A DNA stretch of 64,000 bases from assembly GCA_003452935.1 (NCBI GenBank), contig DMMY01000005.1, positions 157,950 through 221,949 on the forward strand, written 5' to 3'. This document shows, one piece after another, positions 51,208-59,121 of this stretch (position 1 is the first letter of the stretch; each line of letters starts with the position of its first letter). Made by a program: the position numbers and the translations under genes. This DNA comes from Elusimicrobiota bacterium (GTDB lineage Bacteria; Elusimicrobiota; Elusimicrobia; UBA1565; UBA9628). Below the pieces are notes generated by a model. That model was not told where the DNA came from and did no database searches. It saw only the letters and a list, made by a program, of their open reading frames with translations.

Positions 51208-53193
51208 TCAATATCCTTTTGAAGGATTGGCGGATTCCTGTCGCGCGACTGACGGACCAAGAAGCCCCGCGCGCGTCAAGGCGTAGAGCGCCAGCCCGTC
51301 CTCGCGCAAGAGCGGCCGGCTCCAGCGGGCCAGCACCCCGTCCATCAGGTCCAATGTGCGCCGGTCGTAATAGCCGAAACCGGGAGCGTACATGCCCAAG
51401 GCTTCATTGATCAGGATATGGGTGACTCCCAATTCTTCAAGCCGCTTGCGCAGGGCCTCGGGATCGGCCAGCCTGGCATAGGCGATGACGCCTTGGATGT
51501 TGGGGTCGCCCCACAAATAATCCGCGTTCAAGTAATAGCCTCGAATTTCCCGGAACAGCAGCAGGCGCGAACCCGGGGGCAGAACGCCTTCGGCCCGTCC
51601 GAAAAAGCGATGGTGGTCGAGGCTGCGGTTTAAGTAGATTTCCCGGGGAGGAGCCATGTGGCGGCTGGAACGCAGGCCCAGAACGACGAAAAGCTGGTTG
51701 TTTTGACTGGCGGCAAGGAGCGGCGATATCCCCGTTAGAATCAGAGCCGCGGCGACCCAGCGCAACTTGCCGACGCGGCCCCAGGCCTGCGCCAGCCCCC
51801 AGCCGGAGAGCGCGGCCAGCGCGGGAAATAGCGGAAAGAGAAAACGCCAGGCTTCATGGTGCGCCGCCACCGCCGCGAAATAGGGCAGCGCCGGGAAAAA
51901 TAAGAATTTGACGAAAGGCGGCCAGCTTGATTTGTTCCACCAGGCCCAAGCGGCCGCGGCCGCGGCCGGGATGAGCAGGAACTGCGGGTGGTAGCGAAAG
52001 AGCAACGTCAGGTCCAAGGGCCAAGAGAATAAGGTGATGCGCTTAAGAGAGGCGGCCACGGCCTGGACTTCCCATCGTCCGCCGAGCCAAGAGGAAGCAA
52101 ACGGCCAGAATGGATTTCCCGCGCCCATCCAGGTTTTGACGTACCAAGGCAGGACCAGGGCTAGAACGCAAGCTCCGTAGAGCGTCGCCGATGATAATCC
52201 GCGGCCGCGCCGCCTGGCCTCCAGGAATACCCAGAGTCCCAGGCCCGCGGCCGGGATCAGGCCCAGGAGCTTGCAGGCCGCGGCGCAGCCGCTCAATATA
52301 CCGGCCATGGCGAGCCGGCCTGGCGCGGGCTGCTTGCGCCAGGACCAGAGCGCCAGGCAGGCCAGAAAATGGAAAAACGCCACTCCTCCGTCGCTGTGGG
52401 CCGCGCCGTAGAGCCGCAGGCTTACGGGTTGGGCAACGAACAGGATCGTCGCGATGCCCGCGGCCCGCGGCCCTAGTTCTTGGCGCGTTGAGCGCCAGAG
52501 GGCGAGGACGAGGCCCGCGCAGATGAGGCCATGGAGGACGGCGGCCGCGTTGTCCATGGCCGCGGTCAAGGGCACGGCGTAGAGCAGTTCGAGCAGGTGC
52601 GGCCAGTGGCTGTGCAGGAGCCAGGGCAGCTCCTCTATACGGCCCGAAGAGAGATAAAGTTTGGGAAGGGTGAGGTGGTAGGCCAGGGCGTCCCAGTCTG
52701 TGGGCGGCGCCAGGCCCGTGATTAAGGCGTGCCAGGCGGCGAAAGAGACGAGGCCGATAAAAAGGCCGGTCCAGGGGGAGAAGTAAGGAATGGCCGGGAC
52801 TCGTAGCCGGGGCCGGGCCAAAAAAAATCCGGCGACCGCGGCCGGCGCCAAGATGACGGCGAATACCCAGCCTCTGAAAAGACCCAGGAGCCCGAGCATG
52901 AATAAAACGGTCCCCAGCGCGCCCAATCCCAGGCCAAAGGCGAAAATGTCTTCGGCCTTGGGAGACAGGATATTCAGCAGGACGCGGCCCAAGCCCCAAG
53001 CGCAAAACCCCACGAATAACGCCAGGGCCAGAGGCAGGAGACCGCCAAAGACCACGATGCCTAGGGAACTGAAATCGAAAGAAGCGGGGCGGGCCAGCCA
53101 GAATTTCCAGAATCCCGGGTTGCGCGTCACGGCCAGGATCGCGAAGAGGGCTGCGGCCGTGGTCCATCCGCTGAGTCGGGCCTTTGGGTTCAT
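51208..53193 (-). CDS. GT-C type membrane glycosyltransferase (ArnT/PMT-like)
   Basis: 661 residues with about 12 hydrophobic segments and a soluble C-terminal tail. The first large loop has TDWDALAYHLTLPKLYLSSG, the D-x-x-x-YHL pattern seen in many uncharacterised dolichyl/polyprenyl-phosphate sugar transferases; the tail begins EGVLPPGSRLLLFRE and includes LEELGVTHILINE. It probably moves a lipid-linked sugar to an acceptor on the outer face of the inner membrane. ATG 53193 is chosen; the longer frame (53229) would run into the divergent U32 gene's start. Confidence 0.75.
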   Translation of the reverse strand: MNPKARLSGWTTAAALFAILAVTRNPGFWKFWLARPASFDFSSLGIVVFGGLLPLALALFVGFCAWGLGRVLLNILSPKAEDIFAFGLGLGALGTVLFMLGLLGLFRGWVFAVILAPAAVAGFFLARPRLRVPAIPYFSPWTGLFIGLVSFAAWHALITGLAPPTDWDALAYHLTLPKLYLSSGRIEELPWLLHSHWPHLLELLYAVPLTAAMDNAAAVLHGLICAGLVLALWRSTRQELGPRAAGIATILFVAQPVSLRLYGAAHSDGGVAFFHFLACLALWSWRKQPAPGRLAMAGILSGCAAACKLLGLIPAAGLGLWVFLEARRRGRGLSSATLYGACVLALVLPWYVKTWMGAGNPFWPFASSWLGGRWEVQAVAASLKRITLFSWPLDLTLLFRYHPQFLLIPAAAAAAWAWWNKSSWPPFVKFLFFPALPYFAAVAAHHEAWRFLFPLFPALAALSGWGLAQAWGRVGKLRWVAAALILTGISPLLAASQNNQLFVVLGLRSSRHMAPPREIYLNRSLDHHRFFGRAEGVLPPGSRLLLFREIRGYYLNADYLWGDPNIQGVIAYARLADPEALRKRLEELGVTHILINEALGMYAPGFGYYDRRTLDLMDGVLARWSRPLLREDGLALYALTRAGLLGPSVARQESANPSKGY

Positions 53194-53207
53194 CCGAAAA
53201 CCTATGG

Positions 53208-53216
53208 TATCATTCT
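53208..53216 (+). promoter_or_regulatory. Extended -10 (TGGTATCAT) of the U32 gene within a 34-base divergent gap
   Basis: TGG-TATCAT lies about a dozen bases before ATG 53228. On the opposite strand the same bases give TGA-TACCAT ten bases before the glycosyltransferase start 53193, so two back-to-back -10 elements overlap and the two promoters may exclude each other. Confidence 0.45.
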
Positions 53217-53227
53217 TCGCAGAGTCC

Positions 53228-55282
53228 ATGAACCGGCAGAGCCCCGCCGCCCGCCCGCTGAAAATGGAGCTGCTGGCTCCAGCCGGGGATTTCGCCGTTC
53301 TCGAGGCCGCCTTGGAAGCCGGAGCTGACGCGGTTTATTTAGGCTTGGAAAGTCTCAATGCGCGGCGCCGGGCGCGAAATTTTTCTTCGGAGGAATTGAG
53401 ACGGGCCGTGGCCGCCGCGCACGAACGCCAAGCTCGCGTTTTTCTTGCCCTGAACGTGGAGGTATCCGAGCGGGAGCTGGGCGAGGCCGCCCGGATGCTC
53501 GAGTTGGCCCGCAGTTGTGGAGTGGACGCGGTCTTGGTCCGGGATCCGGCGCTTTTGGCCCTGCTCCGGGTTTTTTCGGAGCTCGAGGCGCACTTCAGCA
53601 CCCAGGCCGGCGCAACCAGCAGCGCCGACGTGGCCGCAGCCGGGCAACTGGGCGCGCGTCGCGTGGTCCTGGCGCGGGAAATGTCTCTTTCCGAGATTGC
53701 CGCGGCTTCGACTTGCGCCGGGGTGCAGACCGAGGTCTTTGTCCAGGGAGCCCTCTGCTTCTCGGTATCGGGCCGTTGTCTGCTCTCCAGTTGGGCCGGC
53801 GGCCGCAGCGGCAACCGCGGCGCCTGCGCCAGCCCCTGCCGCGTGCCCTGGACCGTGGATGGCGAGCCGGCTGGCACGCCTTTGTCCATGCGGGATCTCT
53901 CCCTTTGGGAACATCTGGATGATTTGCGCGCGGCCGGGGTGGCGGCGCTTAAAATCGAGGGCCGCCTTAAGAACGCCGATTGGGTGGGGCGAGTCGTGTC
54001 CCTGTATCGCCGGGCGCTGTCCGGAGTGGATTGCAAGGATTTCATTGAGGCAACCTTGGATTTTGGCGCTTATACGGGACGGGACCTGACCTCCGGTTAT
54101 CTGCAAGGACGACGCGATAACTTGACCGGTCTTTCCGGCCGCAGGCCTGGAGCGACCCCGGCTTCGGCGGAACAGCCTGCAAAAGAAGCAGCGGCGGTTT
54201 ATGATTTGGAGCTAACGGTTTCGGACAAGGCGGTCTGTTGCCGCTGCTCGTGGACGGGACGCGCGCAGGCCTGGACCCAGCCTAAGATCGCGGTGCGCCG
54301 CGTCAAAAAGGCGGTGTCCCTGGCTGACATCCTGCATCGATTGTCGAGCCAGCCGCTGCAGGGGCTGAGATTGGGTCAGGGGCGAGCCAGCGATCCGGCT
54401 TTTCAATTGCCGCCGCGCGCCGCCAATGCGTTGGTCGCTCGCCTTTCCGCGGTCCTGCGCTTGATGCGCAAGAAGCCGGAGAGCCGGGTGCGCATCGAGC
54501 TGCCGGCGGCCGCGCGTGATTTGCTCGTCAAGCCTTCTCGCGCTCCGGTCAACGATCGTTGCCTGGGCGACGCGCCTGATCGGGTGCGGCTTGAAGCCTT
54601 GCAGTTGGCCGCATTTAAGGACAATGTGCCCAGCGGCGGAGCCATCGTGGAGGGGTTGGACGCCTCGAATCTGGAACGAGTTGCCGGAAAAATGTCCTTG
54701 GTGGCCGCATTGCCTCAAGTTTTTTTTGAAAGCGAGAGCCCCGGGCTGCGAGCCCTTCTTGACGCGTGCCGGCGCCGGGATATCGCTGTCGAGGTCAATA
54801 GCTGGGGCGGCTGGCACCTGGCCCGGGAAGCGGGGGTGCGCTTCGAAGGCGGCCCGGGACTGCCGGTGCTTAATTCTTTGGCCGCCAAACGCCTTGTGGA
54901 ATTGGGCTTCTCCGGGGTTACCTTGTCCCAGGAAGCGGACAAGGGACAGCTCGCGGATATTTGTAGCGCTCTTTCGGCGCCGGCCAGCGTGGTGGTTTAT
55001 GGCCGGCCGCCGCTCATGACCACGCGCGTGGAGTTGGCTGCTGAGCTGCGGGGCAGGGTGTTTGAGGATCGACGGGGCATCCGCATGCGTCCGCGGCTCG
55101 AGGCCGGGTTGTGGGTGTTCCGGCCCGTCGTTGCCTTTGATTGGCGGGGATTGCGCGATGCGCGCATCCAAGCCGCGCACCTGATCGTGGACCTGGTAGG
55201 CAGCCCGGATCCCTTGGCCGAGTGGCGGTCCCCGCCTTCCGCGGGAGCTTTTCTTTTCAACTACGACCGGACCCTGGCTTGA
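53228..55282 (+). CDS. U32 family protein (RlhA/TrhP-type hydroxylation enzyme)
   Basis: 684 residues. N-terminal ELLAPAGDFAVLEAALEAGA and ADAVYLGLESLNARRRARNF start a TIM-barrel; the U32 signature is EVFVQGALCFSVSGRC, SGNRGACASPCRVPW with four cysteines able to hold an Fe-S cluster. Family members RlhA (23S rRNA C2501) and TrhP (tRNA) use prephenate for RNA hydroxylation; the length fits RlhA better. Annotated in many genomes as collagenase or peptidase, which is outdated. Followed after 53 bases by the E1 gene. Confidence 0.88.
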   Translation: MNRQSPAARPLKMELLAPAGDFAVLEAALEAGADAVYLGLESLNARRRARNFSSEELRRAVAAAHERQARVFLALNVEVSERELGEAARMLELARSCGVDAVLVRDPALLALLRVFSELEAHFSTQAGATSSADVAAAGQLGARRVVLAREMSLSEIAAASTCAGVQTEVFVQGALCFSVSGRCLLSSWAGGRSGNRGACASPCRVPWTVDGEPAGTPLSMRDLSLWEHLDDLRAAGVAALKIEGRLKNADWVGRVVSLYRRALSGVDCKDFIEATLDFGAYTGRDLTSGYLQGRRDNLTGLSGRRPGATPASAEQPAKEAAAVYDLELTVSDKAVCCRCSWTGRAQAWTQPKIAVRRVKKAVSLADILHRLSSQPLQGLRLGQGRASDPAFQLPPRAANALVARLSAVLRLMRKKPESRVRIELPAAARDLLVKPSRAPVNDRCLGDAPDRVRLEALQLAAFKDNVPSGGAIVEGLDASNLERVAGKMSLVAALPQVFFESESPGLRALLDACRRRDIAVEVNSWGGWHLAREAGVRFEGGPGLPVLNSLAAKRLVELGFSGVTLSQEADKGQLADICSALSAPASVVVYGRPPLMTTRVELAAELRGRVFEDRRGIRMRPRLEAGLWVFRPVVAFDWRGLRDARIQAAHLIVDLVGSPDPLAEWRSPPSAGAFLFNYDRTLA

Positions 55283-55318
55283 AACCGGCAAGAGCTGATC
55301 ATATCGCGCCAAACCTGC

Positions 55319-55324
55319 TAGAAT
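55319..55324 (+). promoter_or_regulatory. Extended -10 (TGCTAGAAT) of the E1/E2 operon
   Basis: TGC-TAGAAT ends 11 bases before ATG 55336, so the E1 mRNA would have a leader of about four to five bases and no ribosome site. Confidence 0.5.
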
Positions 55325-55335
55325 CTTTTCAGATC

Positions 55336-57297
55336 ATGGCCGCTCCATCCAGGACTCCAGACCAAAGAGAGCTTTGCCGCCAGGGCTTGCTCATTCGGGC
55401 CGTGGAGCGCAAGCTCCTCGAACTCTTCGAGCAAGGCAGGCTTTCCGGCACGGTCCACACCTGCATCGGCCAGGAGCTCTCGGCCGCGGCTTTTGGCGCG
55501 GCCTTGTCTCCGGGAGACATCATCGTGGCGCCGCACCGCTGCCACGGGCATTTTCTGGCCCGGACCAAGGACGTGGCCGGGCTCTTGGGAGAGGTCATGG
55601 GCAAGGCGGCCGGCGCCAGCGGCGGCCGCGGCGGCAGCCAGCACATAGGCAGCCGCAATTTCTTCAGCAGCGGCGTTCAGGGCGGCATGGCCCCGGTCAC
55701 GGCCGGCATGGCCCTGGCTTTGAAGCTTTCAAAACGGCGGGACATCGCCATGGCCGTGATCGGCGACGGGACCTTGGGAGAAGGCGTCCTCTATGAGGCC
55801 TTGAACATCGCCTCCAAGTGGGAGCTGCCCCTGCTCGTGGTCCTGGAAAATAATCTCTACGCCCAGAGCACGCGCCAATCCCAGACCTTGGCCGGCGATA
55901 TCCCGGGCCGGGCCGCGGCCTTCGGCATCCCCGTCATGCTGGGCAGCACTTGGGATTACGTGGGCTTGGCCCAAGGCGCGCTCGAGGCCGTGCGCCGGGT
56001 CAGGGAAAGCGGCAAGCCCCTTTTCTTCATCGTGGATACCTACCGCCTCATGGCCCATTCCAAGGGCGACGACGACCGAGATCCGGCCGAGGTCAAAAGC
56101 TACTGGGAGAAAGACCCTCTGGAGCTTTTCTCGCGGGCCGAGCCCAAGCAAGCCCAGGCCATGATGGACGAGGCCATGAAGCGCATCGCCGAAGCCGCTG
56201 ACAAGGTGGAGGCTTTGGGAGACGCGGTGCCGCATGACGACGACGAGGACTCCTCGGGCCTGGCGCCATGCCATTGGCGGCCGGGAGGATTTGTCAGCGA
56301 GGAAAGATGCGCGGTCCTGATCCATGAATCTTTCCGGCGCAACCTCAAGCGCGACGAGCGGATCCTTCTCATCGGCGAGGATATCGAGGCGCCTTACGGC
56401 GGGGCCTTCAAAGTCACCAAGAACCTGAGCCGCGAGTTTCCCGGCCGCGTGCGCAACACTCCCATCAGCGAGGCGGCCATCGTGGGGCTGGGCAGCGGCC
56501 TGGCGGTCGAGGGGTTCCTGCCCGTCGTGGAAATTATGTTCGGGGACTTCCTGGCCCTGGCCGCGGATCAAATCATCAATCACGCGGCCAAGTTCCGCTA
56601 CATGTACGGATGCCGCGACCGCCTGCCCTTGGTGGTGCGCGCGCCCATGGGCGGCCGGCGCGGCTACGGCCCTACGCACAGCCAGTCCCTGGAAAAACAT
56701 TTCTTGGGAGTGCCAGGCACCATGGTCCTGGCGCTTAATGGCCGCTCTGATCCCGGCGCGCTCTATGACGCCCTCTTGACCACGATCGACAGGCCGACCT
56801 TGGTCATAGAGAATAAACTCCTTTATGGGGCTCGTTTTTCTCAAAGAGTTCCGCAAGGATTCGTTTGGGAGACAAGCGACGAGCGCTATCCCACGGTTCG
56901 CCTGCGGCCGGCAGGCGCTGCGGATCTGACCATTTTCTGCTACGGCGGCGTGCTGGGAGAAGCCGAGGCCGCGGTGGAAAGGCTTTTCGAGGAGCACGAC
57001 ATCCTTTGTGAAATCGTCTGCCCGACCCAGCTTTATCCTTTGAACGTCTTTCCGTTGCTCGAGTCCGTCCAGAGCACGGGCCGGCTGTTGGTCGTGGAGG
57101 AAGGCCAGGCCTTCGCGGCCCTGGGCAGCGAGGCCGTGGCGCAGATCGTCGAGGCCGCGCCCAACGCTCTGCGACAGGCGGGGCGTTTGTCCGCGGCCCG
57201 GCATCCCATCCCGGCCGCGCCAATTCTGGAGCGCGAGGCCCTGCCCGGGGCCGGGCATATCGTGCGCAAGGCGAAGGAATTGATCCATGGCAAATGA
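55336..57297 (+). CDS. Fused 2-oxoacid dehydrogenase E1 (alpha-beta) component
   Basis: 653-residue thiamine-diphosphate enzyme in which E1 alpha and E1 beta are one chain. Alpha part (about 1-300): HTCIGQELSAAAFGAAL, GRGGSQHI, the ThDP motif GDGTLGEGVLYEALNIAS ending near ENNLYAQST, and TYRLMAHSKGDDD. A linker near 305-330 is acidic (HDDDEDSS). Beta part (about 330-653): ILLIGEDIEAPYGGAFKVT, TPISEAAIVGLGSGLAVEG, MGGRRGYGPTHSQSLE. Such enzymes decarboxylate pyruvate or another 2-oxoacid, or take a C2 unit from a ketose, and pass the acyl group to lipoyl. It overlaps the E2 gene by 11 bases. No E3 is present. Confidence 0.9.
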   Translation: MAAPSRTPDQRELCRQGLLIRAVERKLLELFEQGRLSGTVHTCIGQELSAAAFGAALSPGDIIVAPHRCHGHFLARTKDVAGLLGEVMGKAAGASGGRGGSQHIGSRNFFSSGVQGGMAPVTAGMALALKLSKRRDIAMAVIGDGTLGEGVLYEALNIASKWELPLLVVLENNLYAQSTRQSQTLAGDIPGRAAAFGIPVMLGSTWDYVGLAQGALEAVRRVRESGKPLFFIVDTYRLMAHSKGDDDRDPAEVKSYWEKDPLELFSRAEPKQAQAMMDEAMKRIAEAADKVEALGDAVPHDDDEDSSGLAPCHWRPGGFVSEERCAVLIHESFRRNLKRDERILLIGEDIEAPYGGAFKVTKNLSREFPGRVRNTPISEAAIVGLGSGLAVEGFLPVVEIMFGDFLALAADQIINHAAKFRYMYGCRDRLPLVVRAPMGGRRGYGPTHSQSLEKHFLGVPGTMVLALNGRSDPGALYDALLTTIDRPTLVIENKLLYGARFSQRVPQGFVWETSDERYPTVRLRPAGAADLTIFCYGGVLGEAEAAVERLFEEHDILCEIVCPTQLYPLNVFPLLESVQSTGRLLVVEEGQAFAALGSEAVAQIVEAAPNALRQAGRLSAARHPIPAAPILEREALPGAGHIVRKAKELIHGK

Positions 57298-58396
57298 AGC
57301 TGTGACGGTTTCCATTCCCAAGGACGCGGTCAACGACGTGACGGTGCGGCTCGCGGCCTGGCGCGCCGCCGACGCCGAGCGCGTCGAGGCTGGCCGCGTG
57401 ATCGCGGAAATAGAGACCAGCAAGGCGGTTTTGGAGATTCGGGCTCCGGCCGGCGGTTATATGCGGCGGTTTCTTAAGGAAGGCTGCGATATCCCGGTGG
57501 GCGGGGCGCTGTGCTATATCACGGCCGGTCCCGCTGATCCGGTTCCCGAGCCCGCGGCTCAAGCCCCGGCGGCGGTCGCGGTCGGCCAGGGCGCGCGCTT
57601 GAGCCATAGAGCCGCCGAACTGGTCAAGCAGCACGGCATTTCCCCGGATCGTTTCCAGGGGCAGGGCTTGGTCCGCGAGGCGGACGTGCTGGCCCTTTTG
57701 GGCCAGACCCCCCGGCCGCGCGGCGCGGAGTTGGTCGCGGCCAAGTCCGTGACCTGCCGCAGGGAAGAACTGCCGAAATCCAAGCAGGCCGAGGCGCGCT
57801 ATCTGGCCGCGGGCACCAACGCCTTGGCCAGCGTGGTAAGCGTAGCCTGCCCGACCCGGGGCTTGCGGGCCGCGGCGCTTAGGCATCCGCAATGGGGATC
57901 AAGTCCCGCGGCCGTGGTGGTTTTCGAGGCGGCCCGGCTCTTGCGCGAATATCCGGTCTTGAACGCTTTCTACGATGACGGGGCCGTGAATTTCTATGAA
58001 GAGGTGAACGTGGGCTTTGCCGTGGACGCGGGTTCGGGCCTGAAGGTTCCGGTCATCCGCGACGCGGACCGCAAAGACCTGGGCGCCATCGCGCGCGAGA
58101 TCCAGGATCTGTTGTTGTCCTACCACAACGACGAAATCACCCTGGCCTCGTCCTCGGGCGGGACTTTTACCGTGACCGACTTGTCGGCCGAAGGGGTCTA
58201 CTATTTCCATCCTCTTATCAATCATAGGCAGGCGGCCATCCTGGGCCTGGCCGCGGAATTTTTTCCGCCGGGAAGCGGCGAGGGCTTTTATCAGCTCATC
58301 CTCGCCTTCGATCATCGTCTAACCGAAGGCCGGACCGCGGCGCAGTTCCTAAAAGACCTGCGCCAGCGCATCTCCAGCCACGAGGGCCAGCCGTGA
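57287..58396 (+). CDS. 2-oxoacid dehydrogenase E2-like acyltransferase
   Basis: 369 residues. Lipoyl domain (about 1-80) with lipoylated Lys in EIETSKAVLEI; Pro/Ala linker; peripheral-subunit-binding domain (about 103-140; LSHRAAELVKQHGI, GQGLVREADVLAL); acyltransferase core (about 180-369) with INHRQAAILGL and the active site AFDHRLTEGRTAAQFL. In typical E2 the last motif is HRxxDG; here the Asp is Glu (HRLTEG), a conservative change at a catalytic position. The core is slightly short. Fully within an operon: 11-base overlap with E1, GTGA overlap with the ACP/PPTase gene. Confidence 0.88.
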   Translation: MANEAVTVSIPKDAVNDVTVRLAAWRAADAERVEAGRVIAEIETSKAVLEIRAPAGGYMRRFLKEGCDIPVGGALCYITAGPADPVPEPAAQAPAAVAVGQGARLSHRAAELVKQHGISPDRFQGQGLVREADVLALLGQTPRPRGAELVAAKSVTCRREELPKSKQAEARYLAAGTNALASVVSVACPTRGLRAAALRHPQWGSSPAAVVVFEAARLLREYPVLNAFYDDGAVNFYEEVNVGFAVDAGSGLKVPVIRDADRKDLGAIAREIQDLLLSYHNDEITLASSSGGTFTVTDLSAEGVYYFHPLINHRQAAILGLAAEFFPPGSGEGFYQLILAFDHRLTEGRTAAQFLKDLRQRISSHEGQP

Positions 58397-59121
58397 GCGA
58401 TCCCAAGGATTTGCGCGAGGTCGTGGCCCGGTTGTGCCAATGCTCCCCTGAGTCGGTCCGGGATGATTTTTCCCTGGACATCGCGGCCTTGCGCGGCTCC
58501 ATGAAGAAAGCGGTTCTCATCGCGGCTATCCGCCGCTATCTGGGAGTGGACTGCATGGAAGCGGCCACGGCTCGGACCTTTGGCGAGCTGCAGGGCTTGG
58601 TTTCCGGCAAGGCCCAGGCGCCAGCGTCTGCTTCTCCGCCCGCTCCGGCCGGGATTTCCCGGCCGGAGCCGGTTGCTGCTGCGCCCTTGGCCGGGCCGGC
58701 TTGCGGCATTGATATGGAGTCAGTGGCCCAATTGCCCCAAACCAGCGACTATGCCGGGCACGAATTCTACCGCCGGTCGTTTTCCGCCGAAGAGATCGCT
58801 TACTGCAGCCGGCAGGCCAATCCGCGGCCCCATTTCGCGGCGCGGTGGTGCGCCAAGGAAGCGCTCAAGAAGTGCGACGCATTTTTTGCCAACGCTCCCG
58901 CGGCTGAATTGGGATTGGTTCGGACCGCTTCCGGAGTTCCCAGGCTGCGCTATCGCGGCATGATCTTGCCGCACGCGGTCAGCGTGACTCACACCGAGGA
59001 CGTGGCCGCGGCCGTGGTGATCGCTCCGGCGGCGACGCGAATTTCGTCCGCGGCGATCATGGCCATGGCTCTGGCCGGGTTGGGGCTTGTGGCGGCGGCC
59101 CTATTCGTGGCGCTGCGGTAA
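58393..59121 (+). CDS. ACP-like domain fused to AcpS-type phosphopantetheinyl transferase with membrane anchor
   Basis: 242 residues, GTG start overlapping E2. Residues 1-70 resemble an acyl carrier protein: helix LREVVARLCQC, then RGSMKKAVLIAAIRRYLGVD with Ser36 where the phosphopantetheine serine would sit, and ATARTFGELQGLV. A Pro/Ala linker (75-100) leads to an AcpS-like domain: CGIDMESV (Asp107), FSAEEIAYC, HFAARWCAKEALKK (Glu156, Lys160). One transmembrane helix at the C-terminus (AAIMAMALAGLGLVAAALFV). The protein could load its own carrier domain, which then could receive an acyl group from E2. The last 65 bases overlap the convergent minus-strand gene. Confidence 0.8.
   Translation: MSDPKDLREVVARLCQCSPESVRDDFSLDIAALRGSMKKAVLIAAIRRYLGVDCMEAATARTFGELQGLVSGKAQAPASASPPAPAGISRPEPVAAAPLAGPACGIDMESVAQLPQTSDYAGHEFYRRSFSAEEIAYCSRQANPRPHFAARWCAKEALKKCDAFFANAPAAELGLVRTASGVPRLRYRGMILPHAVSVTHTEDVAAAVVIAPAATRISSAAIMAMALAGLGLVAAALFVALR

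Noticed and set aside
55729..57423. 564-residue minus-strand open frame opposite the E1 gene
   Set aside because: E1 motifs on the plus strand are unmistakable, and the mirror frame lacks any.
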